Assembly: GCF_001679785.1 (NCBI RefSeq)
Contig: NZ_CP016287.1
Location: 930,001 to 994,000 of the forward strand
Reading direction: 5' to 3'
DNA length: 64,000 bases
Source of the DNA: Rhizobium leguminosarum
Lineage (GTDB): Bacteria; Pseudomonadota; Alphaproteobacteria; Rhizobiales; Rhizobiaceae
Below are positions 1 through 8,490 of this stretch, in pieces (position 1 is the stretch's first letter; each line of letters starts with the position of its first letter). Made by a program: the position numbers and the translations under genes. The notes beneath the pieces were generated by a model. That model searched no databases. It saw only the letters and a program-made list of their open reading frames with translations, and was not told the origin of the DNA.

Positions 1-159
1 GTCCTGCTCGAAGGCTACATAACAAACACCGCAGACCGCGAGAAAGCCATCTCGCTTGTGGCGATGATCGTCGGCCAGGAGAACGTCCAGGACCGAATGC
101 TGAGCCGTTTCCCCAGCAGTAGCCGACGGGATTTAGACGGGCTGGGACTAAGGTACTAA
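1..159 (+). CDS. BON-domain protein, C-terminal fragment (cut by window start)
   Basis: An open frame runs from base 1 to a TAA at 157-159 and encodes 52 residues. The segment LLEGYITNTADREKAISLV followed by a V-G-x-E-N-V-Q-D-R pattern fits the end of a BON (OsmY-type) domain, a periplasmic or membrane-associated fold linked to osmotic and envelope stress. The start lies outside the window, so full length and any signal peptide are unknown. The next genes (a permease and a DUF892 protein) also fit a stress-related neighbourhood. The family call rests on a short motif only. Confidence 0.55.
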   Translation, partial: VLLEGYITNTADREKAISLVAMIVGQENVQDRMLSRFPSSSRRDLDGLGLRY

Positions 160-508
160 GGTAGATAGCCCCGGTATGAAGTCCTCGAACAGTTCCTCTG
201 TTTGACGGTGGCCCCCAGCGGAGCCAACCGCATCAACGGAGGACGGCGGCGCGCTACCGTTTCCCGCAGGCACCGCAATCGTAGAGCACGTTGGCTAAAT
301 TCCTGCACCTTGTCGTAAAGCAAGAGAAGTGGTCGACGAAGCATCCGACATCACGTTTGTCGCTCATGTCGCTCCGATGAAATAGAAAAGTGACATATAT
401 GGCAAAGGGGTCGCGACCGCGTCGGATTGAAGGCGACTCTTTCAGGGCGGCGGGAAACGAAAGCACCTGCACCGTCAAGGAATACGAGCGGCGAAGGAGA
501 ACCGATTT
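160..508. other. Non-coding gap, nothing recognised
   Basis: About 350 bases lie between the end of the BON fragment and the stop of the minus-strand permease gene. The open frames here are short and look like shadows. I saw no convincing terminator, tRNA or repeat. Confidence 0.4.
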
Positions 509-2464
509 TCAATTCGATGCAGCGGATGGCCTGTCGGAAGGCAGTCCGCGCCGCGCTATCTTCCGAACTACGGTTTTGAGACTTACGGGCGTCGACATGA
601 CTAGACCGGATCGGGCCGCCTGCGCTATCGACGTCTCGATGAAGTCGGCATCGATCTCGGACGGGTCGATCGGCGCATAATCCAGACCATTCGCCGTCGG
701 CATGAGAAGCCCTACGCGCAGGTCAGGCTTAAGTCGCTTCAGTCGTCGAACGATCTGACGGGCGCGAGACTTCGAATTGCCGTTTAGAAATATGACGATC
801 GCCGTGTCGACCCCGTCGATGGGAACAGCGAGAGATCCTCGCGCGGCATGATCGGAGTATGATGACGTCGTTGACGTTGCTCCCTGGACCTCCAGCACCT
901 GCGAAAGCATCGCGGCGGCCGCGTCGTCCAAACCGCCGCGGCCTCCGATGCACAATAAGGAGCGGCCCTGGCCATCGGGAAGTTCCCGTTCGGAACCCGT
1001 TTCGAGACCGGCGTCCGATGCGGTCTCGTCCTCGTTCTCCTCCTCCTCCGCAATGTCCGACAGGTTCTCCACCAAAGACAGCGAGCTGGACGCCACCAGA
1101 ATGATCTGGTTTTCCGACAATACGCCGCGCTGACGGTCGGTCTCGCCAAGCAGGAGCGCAGGAAGGCCCACATTGTCGTAATAGTCGACGAGATATTCCT
1201 CTTGCAGGAACTCCTCGGCGTTGTCGGAGGCTTCGTTCGGATCGCCCGCGAGGAGACGCTGGTAGAGTTTCTCGTGAGGCTCCAGAACCGGCTCGTTGCC
1301 AAGCAGGACATCGAGGACGCCGAACTGGGGAACATGTCTTCCGAGCACGACCAGACAGACAGTCAAAGGCGTCGATAGCATCAGTCCCAGCGGCCCCCAC
1401 AGCCACGACCAGAAGATCGCCGAGATAATGATCGCCAGAGGCGAAAGACCGGTGTTTGCCCCGTAGAGCCATGGCTCGAGCACGTTGTTGCTGACGAGTT
1501 CTGTGGTCAGATAGAGAGCGCCGACCCAGACCACGAGCGACCAGCCAGGCGCGATCGCGAGGGCCAGAAACAACGGAAGGATCATGCCGATGATCGCGCC
1601 GATATATGGTACGAACCGCAGAACAAGTGTGAGCAGCCCCCAGAGGATGGCGTTCGGAATGCCGAGCGCCCATAGGCCGATGGAGATCGGCACGGCGTAG
1701 AGCGTGTTCACCACCAACTGCATCAGCAGGTATCGCCCGACCCGGTTGCCTGCGTCCTGCAGAGCCGCGGTCGTCCGGTGGAGATCTCCCAAGCCAACCA
1801 GCCGGATGAAACGGTCGCGCAGGTCTTCTCGCTCGAGGAGCATGAAGATCACCAGCACGACCACGAGACCAGCAGTCGCGAACGGGCTGATGAGCGGCAG
1901 AAGAAGGTTGCCTAGCGTCTGGATCGGATCGGAACGTGTCACGATCTCGACTGGCATTGGTTCGCGGGTCGTGGGCGTCTGGGCGGTCGGGCTCTTGCTT
2001 TCGATGGCCCGCGTCTGGATCTCGGCGCCGACGCGTTCGACCGCCCTGCTCAGATGGTCGAGGACGCCGTTTCCGGCGCCCGCTTGGGCGAGGGAATGAA
2101 CCTTGTCGACCAGATTTCTTTGGTAGGTGGGGATGTTCTCCGCAAGGTTCGTCACCTGCGTCGCCACGACCATGCTGAATACGCCGATCGCGCAAAACGC
2201 CGACACGACGGCGAGAAGAACAGCGGCGATCTTTGGAACGGAGCGCTTGCGAAGGAAAGAGACGATCGGGGCCAGCGTGAACGCAAGGAGAAGCGAAAGC
2301 GCGAGGGGAACGAAGATCTCCTGGCCCAGCCGGAGGATGACGGCCACTCCAATGAGGATCAATATCGTGCTGCCCGACAGCTTGCTGCGAAGCTCGCCCT
2401 CTGCAAGTCGATGGGGATCGCCGGTCGGCGCCTTCGTGGTCTTTGAAAGTTCCGCGCCGTTCAC
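509..2464 (-). CDS. AI-2E family (PerM-type) transporter with C-terminal extension
   Basis: The 651-residue product begins with a short hydrophilic stretch and then shows the repeated membrane segments of the AI-2E/PerM family, including ILIGVAVILRLGQEIFVPL, a central amphipathic soluble part, and the conserved FVPYIGAIIGMILPL and GPLGLMLSTPLTVCLVVLG regions. After about residue 390 an acidic soluble domain of roughly 250 residues follows. This makes it much longer than the usual 350-residue members but similar to long rhizobial forms. The family is usually annotated as autoinducer-2 exporter, but many members are of unknown substrate. The start chosen is a GTG at 2464. An ATG at 2521 in the same frame would add 19 poorly conserved residues. 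Confidence 0.85.
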   Translation of the reverse strand: MNGAELSKTTKAPTGDPHRLAEGELRSKLSGSTILILIGVAVILRLGQEIFVPLALSLLLAFTLAPIVSFLRKRSVPKIAAVLLAVVSAFCAIGVFSMVVATQVTNLAENIPTYQRNLVDKVHSLAQAGAGNGVLDHLSRAVERVGAEIQTRAIESKSPTAQTPTTREPMPVEIVTRSDPIQTLGNLLLPLISPFATAGLVVVLVIFMLLEREDLRDRFIRLVGLGDLHRTTAALQDAGNRVGRYLLMQLVVNTLYAVPISIGLWALGIPNAILWGLLTLVLRFVPYIGAIIGMILPLFLALAIAPGWSLVVWVGALYLTTELVSNNVLEPWLYGANTGLSPLAIIISAIFWSWLWGPLGLMLSTPLTVCLVVLGRHVPQFGVLDVLLGNEPVLEPHEKLYQRLLAGDPNEASDNAEEFLQEEYLVDYYDNVGLPALLLGETDRQRGVLSENQIILVASSSLSLVENLSDIAEEEENEDETASDAGLETGSERELPDGQGRSLLCIGGRGGLDDAAAAMLSQVLEVQGATSTTSSYSDHAARGSLAVPIDGVDTAIVIFLNGNSKSRARQIVRRLKRLKPDLRVGLLMPTANGLDYAPIDPSEIDADFIETSIAQAARSGLVMSTPVSLKTVVRKIARRGLPSDRPSAASN

Positions 2465-2538
2465 CGCCCGCCCCCTATCTTCAGAGGAAAACCTATACGC
2501 TCGACATGGATGGAGGCGCACATCCTATTCGTAAGTGT

Positions 2539-2895
2539 TCAGTCGTATCGCAGGCTGGCTTTCAAGTCTCTAAGTTCGCCGTCCTGTCTAAGCGCGGCTT
2601 GCTCGGTGCCGAGGCGACAGGCTTCGTTGGTCGCCGATATCACCTCGTTCAATTGGTCGATCTGCCCCTGAAGTTCGAATGCCATGCAAGTCGAGGTGAG
2701 CCTGCTGCCATCGACGACAGCCTGCCGCCTCATCGCGGTTGCGGGTTGCTTCCACGCATCCGTGAACGCGTCGCGCCAGTAGGCAGGCGCCTCGGCAGAC
2801 AAGTTGAGAACCATGTTCATCAACGGCCCGCTTTCAGCCGGGCCGGACGCATCTGCATCCAGTTCGGTTATTCTGATGTCCTGGAACTCGGTCAC
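2539..2895 (-). CDS. Small acidic hypothetical protein
   Basis: A 118-residue product starting at a GTG preceded by an AAGGAG ribosome site seven bases upstream. The frame is also open upstream to an ATG at 3063 with its own weaker AAGGG site, which would give 174 residues. The upstream part is basic, proline-rich and of unlike composition, so the shorter form is preferred. The sequence contains an alpha-helical MNMVLNLSAEAPAYWRDAF segment and a C-terminal predicted helix rich in Q, N and E. I do not recognise the family. It lies between a membrane permease and a DUF892 protein on the same strand, so a role in the same stress group is possible but unproven. Confidence 0.5.
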   Translation of the reverse strand: MTEFQDIRITELDADASGPAESGPLMNMVLNLSAEAPAYWRDAFTDAWKQPATAMRRQAVVDGSRLTSTCMAFELQGQIDQLNEVISATNEACRLGTEQAALRQDGELRDLKASLRYD

Positions 2896-3105
2896 GTTCT
2901 TCTCCTTATGGCATGGGGCAGGCGGCGAACGTATCGCCCGCCGAGTGCGGATTAACTGCCTGCGGACAGCAGCATGAGGGCTGACCCCGTCTCCGTCGTA
3001 CTTCGCGCCAAGCTTCGTCCAGTCGCTTGGTTGGATGTCGCGGCCGTCGTCCTTGTTCGTCATGGAAACCCTTGCTGATTGACGGCGGTGACTAAGAGTG
3101 AAGAT

Positions 3106-3130
3106 GTCCGGCCAGGCGAGCCGGCCGGAC
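3106..3130 (-). terminator. Hairpin downstream of the DUF892 gene
   Basis: Perfect 8-base arms GTCCGGCC (3106-3113) and GGCCGGAC (3123-3130) flank a 9-base loop, six bases past the stop codon of the minus-strand DUF892 gene. The bases that follow on the minus strand are T-containing but not a pure T-run, so it could be a terminator or an mRNA-stabilising end. Confidence 0.55.
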
Positions 3131-3136
3131 GAATGG

Positions 3137-3640
3137 TTAGGCAGCCTTTTCGGCGTTCTGATTGACGACCTTCGTCGCGATCGACGTCAGGGCGATATCG
3201 GTCGCCTGTTCCTCGTCGAGCGTCGTCTGCAGGAGCTTCGCGGCGTCCTTCATGCCAAGCTCGAGCGCCCAGGTGCGCAGCGTTCCGTAGCGCGACATCT
3301 CGTAATGTTCGACAGCCTGCGCGGCGGCGAGCAGGCCGGCGTCGAGGGCGGGCGTGCCGGCATACTCTTCCATGATCTCCGAGCCTTCCTTGATGATGCC
3401 CATTATGGCGTCGCAGGTCTTCTGTTCCGGCTTCTTGCCTATGATCTTGAAGACTTCCTCAAGGCGCTCAACGTGCACCTTGGTTTCGGCCAGATGCTTG
3501 ATGAAGGCGTCCTTGAGCTGCTTGCTCTGGGCGGCGTCGTTCATCTTTGGAAGCGTGGCGACGATCTTATGCTCGGCGAAATAGACGTCCTTCAACGTGT
3601 CGTGAAAGAGAATGTCGAGTGTCTTGGGCTCTTTGGCCAT
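3137..3640 (-). CDS. YciE/YciF-type ferroxidase family (DUF892) protein
   Basis: The 167-residue product starts MAKEPKTLDILFHDTLKDVY, typical of the DUF892 family, a ferritin-like four-helix bundle. The helical pattern with repeated acidic and histidine positions is visible: FAEHKIVATLPKM, HLAETKVHVERLEEVF, AVEHYEMSRYGTL and TLDEEQATDIAL. These EH-type motifs supply the di-metal ligands in the family. Members are induced by osmotic or general stress. Length matches the family. The ATG at 3640 has an AAGGAT site eight bases upstream. An upstream in-frame ATG at 3682 would add 14 residues without family resemblance. A hairpin follows the stop codon. Confidence 0.9.
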   Translation of the reverse strand: MAKEPKTLDILFHDTLKDVYFAEHKIVATLPKMNDAAQSKQLKDAFIKHLAETKVHVERLEEVFKIIGKKPEQKTCDAIMGIIKEGSEIMEEYAGTPALDAGLLAAAQAVEHYEMSRYGTLRTWALELGMKDAAKLLQTTLDEEQATDIALTSIATKVVNQNAEKAA

Positions 3641-4400
3641 GATGGAGATCCTTGGTTTATGGAGGATGGGATGCGTGGCCACGTCACGGCTGAGTTGAAG
3701 CGGTCACTGCGCGAAGGCACTGGGCGACGAAGCGGTGGCTTCGTCTCGGTATGTCATGCTTGATTTGGGAACGCCCTTTTTGGTTCGATCGCGATCACAC
3801 GACCAGCAACTGCCCCGTAGAGTTTTAGTTCCTTGCATGCCCGAATATACCCCGACTGCGAACAGCGGTTCACGTCGTGGAACATGTGCTTCGAGCCGCC
3901 CGAGCGGGCGCTGGTACTCCGCTACCATCACACTCGGGAATATCTTCCCGTCGGGGTGCCTTAACGACCGTCTTGGGGCGCAAAGCAGCCTTCCTTCGAC
4001 GACGAAAATCCCATCACGGTCTGACAGCGTTCATGCAGCCATCTGCTCGCAATGGCGTTCTTTGCAGTTCGACTCGCGAAATAGCTGAGCGTTTAACTCT
4101 ACAGGTTCAATTTTAACGCGGAGGAAATTCAAATCCCCCTGTTTGAAGATTTTGCCGATACGCAATGCGTTGTTTATACGGGAAAATTTGACTTGCAATC
4201 GAGTCGCAGGTGCAAACCTAGGCGGGCTTACCAACGAGGATGAAGTGCGCGAGGTACTGAGCGCCGGTGACGAGCAAGGAGTAAAGATGTCGGAGCAGGA
4301 ACCACCGGTCCCGACTATCGGCGTGCCTCCATCGTCAACTTTCTGAAACCTCTTGCATGGTTTGCTTGCGGGCTCGATGAAGACCGCCATATAACGCGCG
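3641..4400. other. Long non-coding or degenerate stretch
   Basis: About 760 bases between the DUF892 gene and the J-domain gene. Several open frames of 60-140 codons occur on both strands, but their composition (serine, arginine and proline rich) suggests shadow frames, and none has a convincing ribosome site or family motif. Base composition around 4080-4200 is clearly lower in GC than the neighbours, which may mark promoter sequence for the J-domain gene. Confidence 0.35.
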
Positions 4401-5009
4401 ATGACGTATGATTCGAAGATTTTCGTCGGCCTGAGGCCAACAAGCAAAAAATCAGCTCCGCTCCGCGAGCCTTACCAGTCGAAATGCCAGTGGGACGGTT
4501 GCGACAGCGGCGGCGCCAATCGCGCGCCCGTTGGGCGAGATGCGGAGGGTTTGTACCTGGTGTTCTGCCCGCAACATGCGAGGGAATACAATAAGGGATA
4601 TAATTTCGCGAGCAATCTGTCTGATCCAGCGACCGCCCGCTATCAGAGGGAAGCAGCAAACGGCAGCCGTAAGACGTGGGGGACCCGCGTTGATGAGGCG
4701 ACAGAGATGCCGCTTCCTTCGACCGTTCGCTCCGGTACGGCAAAAACCCTTAACGCACGCAAGATTGCTGCACGACATCAAGCTACGAAAGCTGATCTCC
4801 AGCGGCGTAAGCTCAAGGTATTGGAAGCAAAAGCCTTTGAAACGCTCGGTCTTTCGCAGGACGCGACGCCTGAGGAAATTAGACGTCGCTACAAACTGAT
4901 GCTCAAGATGCACCATCCGGACGCTAACCGAGGAGATCGAAACTCCGAAGATGAACTCCGCGCGGCAATCGACGCCCATAAGATCCTCAAGCTGAACGGG
5001 TTCTGCTAG
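4401..5009 (+). CDS. J-domain (DnaJ-like) protein
   Basis: A 202-residue protein with the J domain at the C-terminus, from about residue 143 to the end: the segment AFETLGLSQDATPEEIRRRY, then the invariant HPD tripeptide at residues 172-174. J domains stimulate the ATPase of a DnaK-type Hsp70. The N-terminal half contains C29, C34, C56 and H59 in a CQWDGC...FCPQH arrangement that could hold a zinc ion, which is my inference. It lacks the G/F and DnaJ zinc-finger regions of full DnaJ. This layout is common for rhizobial 'molecular chaperone DnaJ' family proteins of about 200 residues. It stands alone on the + strand. Confidence 0.85.
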   Translation: MTYDSKIFVGLRPTSKKSAPLREPYQSKCQWDGCDSGGANRAPVGRDAEGLYLVFCPQHAREYNKGYNFASNLSDPATARYQREAANGSRKTWGTRVDEATEMPLPSTVRSGTAKTLNARKIAARHQATKADLQRRKLKVLEAKAFETLGLSQDATPEEIRRRYKLMLKMHHPDANRGDRNSEDELRAAIDAHKILKLNGFC

Positions 5010-5299
5010 ATCTGAGACACGCTCTCTGCGGTCAATGATGAGTGTGAGCTGGAGGTTTTTGACAGATCGATGCAGAGCAACTCGGCAGCGCGACCGCTCG
5101 CGGCAGGAGGTCATCGCGTCTCCGGCCAGGCATCCTGATCTGTTGTAATTGAAATTAACACAAACCTGCCGCGGCATATTTTCTATGGAATTAGCCTATT
5201 ACAGGATAACCGTTTCGCTGTCACATGGAAGAGAGGATCTGATTGCTCGTGGCAACTGAGAGGCTCCACTAGGTTCTTGGTCGAACCAAGGAGGCCGGA

Positions 5300-6136
5300 A
5301 TGTCGTGCACCAAACTCACCAAGTTATTCTTCGGACTTGCTCTTTCAATCTCGGCGCTGACGTCGACACAGGCGTCCGCGGATGCCACGCTGGACCGCAT
5401 CAAGGGACGTGGTACGCTAACGGTCGGCGTGATCCTCTCGGGTGCGCCTTTCGGCTATATTGATCCGAAGACGCAGGCGCAGAAAGGCTTCAATCTCGAC
5501 ATCGCCCAGGCGCTGGCCGATGACCTCGGCGTCAAGCTCGAGACGGTGACGGTGACGCCGCCGAACCGCGTGCAGTTCCTGCAGCAAGGCAAGGTCGATA
5601 TCCTCATCGCCAACATGCAGTACACCGAGGACCGTGCCAAGATTCTCGACTACGTACCAACGCCCTATGACCGCAGCGGTGGCGCCGCCGTGGTGCGCAA
5701 GGACAGCGGTCTGAAGGACTGGGCCGACCTGAAGGGCAAGCCGGTCTGCGTGTCGCAGGGCTCCAACTATACGCAGCCTCTGATGGAAGAATACGGCGCA
5801 GTTGTTAAGGCGCTTCCGAGCCAGCCGGAATCACTGCTCGCGCTTCAGGGCGGCAACTGCGTTGCGGCCGTGCATGTCGGCGCGACAGTCGGCCTCCTGC
5901 TTCAGGACCGATCAGAAGAATGGAAGGACTATGCCATTCCCTTCCCCAGCGAGCTGATCCCATCGGATTCGGTGATTTGGTTGCGCAAGGGAGAGAAGGA
6001 TACGCAGGCGGCCCTGGATGCTGGCGTCAAGAAGCTGCACGCGTCCGGTAAGCTGCTGGAATTCGCCAAAGCCAACCGGCTACTAAATACCCAGTACCTG
6101 CAGCAGGCAAACAAGACGCTTTCCGCCAGCAAGTAA
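5300..6136 (+). CDS. Polar amino-acid type ABC transporter substrate-binding protein
   Basis: A 278-residue periplasmic binding protein of the SBP_bac_3 family. A Sec signal peptide (KLTKLFFGLALSISALTSTQ, cleavage near ASA) precedes the mature fold. The family hallmarks are GTLTVGVILSGAPFGYIDP, GFNLDIAQALADDLGVKLE, a Q-x-G-K-V-D-I-L-I-A-N segment and the second-lobe LKGKPVCVSQGSNYTQPL. It should deliver its ligand to the two permeases and ATPase just downstream. The co-located MmgE/PrpD and flavin monooxygenase genes suggest the ligand is a catabolic substrate rather than a standard amino acid. The AAGGAGG ribosome site lies about 6 bases before the ATG. Confidence 0.9.
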   Translation: MSCTKLTKLFFGLALSISALTSTQASADATLDRIKGRGTLTVGVILSGAPFGYIDPKTQAQKGFNLDIAQALADDLGVKLETVTVTPPNRVQFLQQGKVDILIANMQYTEDRAKILDYVPTPYDRSGGAAVVRKDSGLKDWADLKGKPVCVSQGSNYTQPLMEEYGAVVKALPSQPESLLALQGGNCVAAVHVGATVGLLLQDRSEEWKDYAIPFPSELIPSDSVIWLRKGEKDTQAALDAGVKKLHASGKLLEFAKANRLLNTQYLQQANKTLSASK

Positions 6137-6157
6137 GCGGCGGGACCGGCAGAGCAC

Positions 6158-6904
6158 ATGCAGGACATCAATCTCACCGACCTGTTCGTTAGTCTGACGG
6201 GCAGGCTCGGCCTGAATTACGAATTCCTCGCGACGGGATACGAGGCGCAGATCTGGCGTGATGGGTTCATCACCACGCTCTATCTGATCGCTTTGCTCAT
6301 CCCTGTCAGCCTGGTGGCCGGCCTGCTCTTTGCCGCCGGCCTGACATCGGGCCGGGTCTGGCTTTCGGCGCCGGTGCGGGCCTTCGTGGAAATCACCCGC
6401 AACACGCCGACGCTGGTGCAGCTGATGTTCAGCTTCCTCGTCCTCAACACCTTCGTGTCGGATCTGGTCGGGGGCGCCCAGAACAATCCGCTGTCGCCGT
6501 TCTTCTGGGTGGTGGCGGTGGTCGGGCTGCATATCGCGGCCCTGCATGCCGAAGCGATCCGCGCCGGCATCGAGGCGGTGCCCACTTCGACCGTCGAGGC
6601 AGCCCGCGGCATTGGCTTCAGCCAGTTGCAGATCCTGCGTTACGTCGAAGTGCCGCTGGCATTGCGGGCATCGCTGCCGGCAATCGTCAACAATCTCGTC
6701 AATCTCGTGAAGCTCACCACGGTCGGCAACGCGATCGCGGTGAGCGAAATCACCTATGCCTCGATCATGGTCTGGACGCAGCGCGACAACGTCGTCTCGC
6801 TGATGATCGTCATCCTCTTGTTCTTCAGCCTCATCAACATCGTCGTCGCCCGTGTCGGCCTGTGGGTGGAGCGCAGGCTCGCCGTTCCAGGATACGGTCT
6901 ATGA
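6158..6904 (+). CDS. Amino-acid ABC transporter permease (HisM/GltJ family), first
   Basis: A 248-residue inner-membrane protein with about five hydrophobic segments and the HEQRTP-type family loop: EITRNTPTLVQLMF near residue 80 and the EAA motif EAIRAGIEAVPTSTVEAARGIGF, with the conserved G for ATPase docking. It follows the binding protein by 21 bases and overlaps the next permease gene by four bases (ATGA), so the two are probably translationally coupled and form a heterodimeric channel. Confidence 0.9.
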   Translation: MQDINLTDLFVSLTGRLGLNYEFLATGYEAQIWRDGFITTLYLIALLIPVSLVAGLLFAAGLTSGRVWLSAPVRAFVEITRNTPTLVQLMFSFLVLNTFVSDLVGGAQNNPLSPFFWVVAVVGLHIAALHAEAIRAGIEAVPTSTVEAARGIGFSQLQILRYVEVPLALRASLPAIVNNLVNLVKLTTVGNAIAVSEITYASIMVWTQRDNVVSLMIVILLFFSLINIVVARVGLWVERRLAVPGYGL

Positions 6905-7683
6905 CGGTCGCCACGCGCTTCCAACCGCGCAGGAGCAGCAAGATCCTGCGCAATGTCGGCTTCGTGGCGATGCCGTTCCTCGTTCTCTTCTGGTCGCTCG
7001 CCGACCTGACGCTCGGCCGCGAATTGCTCGAATGGGTCCCCTATCTCGCTTCCGGCTTCGGGATGAACATCCTTATCGCCCTGTGCGCCATGGCGCTGGG
7101 CACGCTGGTCGGCGTGCTGTTTGGCATTCTCGAACTCGTGCCCTACCGGCTGCTGCGCTATCCGGTCGTCGCCTATGTGCAGATTTTCCGCAACGCGCCG
7201 CATCTCGTGCTAATCTTCGCTACGACCTATATCTTTCCCTTCGAAATCGTCGTGTTCGGCAACTACCTGCCCTTTCCCGACTGGGTGAAAGCCGTCATCG
7301 GGCTTGCCATTCCGGCCAGCGCCTATGTCGCCGAAATCACCCGCGGCGCGATCCTCTCCATTCCGACCACCCAGTGGGAGGCGGCCAAGGGCCTCGGTTT
7401 CTCGCGCAATCAGGCGCTACGCTGGATCATCCTGCCGCAATGCCTGCGCCGTTCGCTGCCGCCATGGATGAACGTCGCAGCCTCGATCACCATGGGCACG
7501 GCGCTCGCCTCGCTGGTCGGGGTGCACGAATTGCTGCATGCGGCGACCGATGCCAGCACTGCCGTGCGCCGGCTCGATTTCACGGTCATCGCCTATATCG
7601 TGGTGATGGCCGCCTTCTTCACGCTTTGCTACCCGATCGCCCGCCTGACCCGTCGCCTGGAACGTCGCTTCAACGCGGCCTGA
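6901..7683 (+). CDS. Amino-acid ABC transporter permease (HisQ/GltK family), second
   Basis: A 260-residue membrane protein beginning MTVATRFQPRRSSKILRNVG, with the family segments YVQIFRNAPHLVLIF and an EAA loop AEITRGAILSIPTTQWEAAK. The start at 6901 is chosen because its ATG overlaps the stop of the upstream permease in an ATGA arrangement. An in-frame ATG at 6862 would extend 13 residues into the neighbour. It pairs with the preceding permease and the ATPase 12 bases downstream. Confidence 0.9.
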   Translation: MTVATRFQPRRSSKILRNVGFVAMPFLVLFWSLADLTLGRELLEWVPYLASGFGMNILIALCAMALGTLVGVLFGILELVPYRLLRYPVVAYVQIFRNAPHLVLIFATTYIFPFEIVVFGNYLPFPDWVKAVIGLAIPASAYVAEITRGAILSIPTTQWEAAKGLGFSRNQALRWIILPQCLRRSLPPWMNVAASITMGTALASLVGVHELLHAATDASTAVRRLDFTVIAYIVVMAAFFTLCYPIARLTRRLERRFNAA

Positions 7684-7695
7684 GGAATTGAGACG

Positions 7696-8481
7696 ATGAA
7701 CATATCCGCCGACAATGCGATCGTCCGCCTGGAAGACGTGCATCTGTCTTTCGGCCAAACCAAGGTGCTGAAGGGAATAGACCTTACCGTCAACAGGGGT
7801 GAGGCGGTCTCCGTCATCGGCCCGTCAGGCTCGGGCAAGTCGACGATCCTTCGCTGCATCAACGCGCTGGTGCAGCCGCAGAGCGGTCGCATCACGGTCA
7901 ACGGTACCCGTGTCGACCAACTAACCCGAGAGAGCGAGCGCATCGCGCTGCGTAAGCGCATCGGCATCGTGTTCCAGCAATACAATCTGTTTCCGCATCT
8001 GACGGTGCTCGACAACATCGTGCTAGCGCCAACCCGCATTCTTGGCACCGACAGGCGCGAGGCGGAAAAGCTCGCCCGCGAACTGCTGGACAAGGTGCGG
8101 CTTACCGAAAAGGCAAATGCCTACCCCGGTCAGCTGTCTGGTGGCCAGCAGCAGCGCGTGGCGATTGCGCGGGCTCTGGCAATGAAACCGGAACTCGTCC
8201 TGTTCGATGAGGTGACATCGGCGCTCGACCCGGAGACTGTCGGCGAAGTGCTGTGGGTGATCCGCGATCTCATTCGCGACGGCATGACCAGCATTCTCGT
8301 GACGCATGAAATGCGCTTTGCCGAGGAGATCAGCGACACCGTCGTCTTTACCGAGAACGGTCGCATCGTCGACCAAGGCTCGCCCGAGCACATTTTCCAC
8401 AGCGCAGACAATCCCCGTGTGCGCCAATTCGTCAGTGGGCTTTCCGGGCGCGGCGCGGTGCGCGGCGGCGAAGGCATCTAG
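7696..8481 (+). CDS. Amino-acid ABC transporter ATP-binding protein (GlnQ family)
   Basis: A 261-residue cytoplasmic ATPase. Walker A is GPSGSGKST near residue 46, the Q-loop lies in VFQQYNLFPHLTVLDNI, the signature is LSGGQQQRVAIARALAM, Walker B is LVLFDEVTSALDPE and the H-loop is LVTHEM. This motif set and length are standard for polar amino-acid importers. It is the last transport gene of the operon. The next gene starts 9 bases after its stop. Confidence 0.93.
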   Translation: MNISADNAIVRLEDVHLSFGQTKVLKGIDLTVNRGEAVSVIGPSGSGKSTILRCINALVQPQSGRITVNGTRVDQLTRESERIALRKRIGIVFQQYNLFPHLTVLDNIVLAPTRILGTDRREAEKLARELLDKVRLTEKANAYPGQLSGGQQQRVAIARALAMKPELVLFDEVTSALDPETVGEVLWVIRDLIRDGMTSILVTHEMRFAEEISDTVVFTENGRIVDQGSPEHIFHSADNPRVRQFVSGLSGRGAVRGGEGI

Positions 8482-8490
8482 GATTTTTTC

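Noticed and set aside
390..680. A 96-codon + strand frame overlapping the permease 3' end
   Set aside because: Antisense to the supported permease gene, with an arginine/serine-rich shadow composition.
4031..4447. A 138-codon minus-strand frame overlapping the start of the J-domain gene
   Set aside because: Composition and lack of motif or ribosome site suggest a shadow frame. It also overlaps the well-supported J-domain gene.
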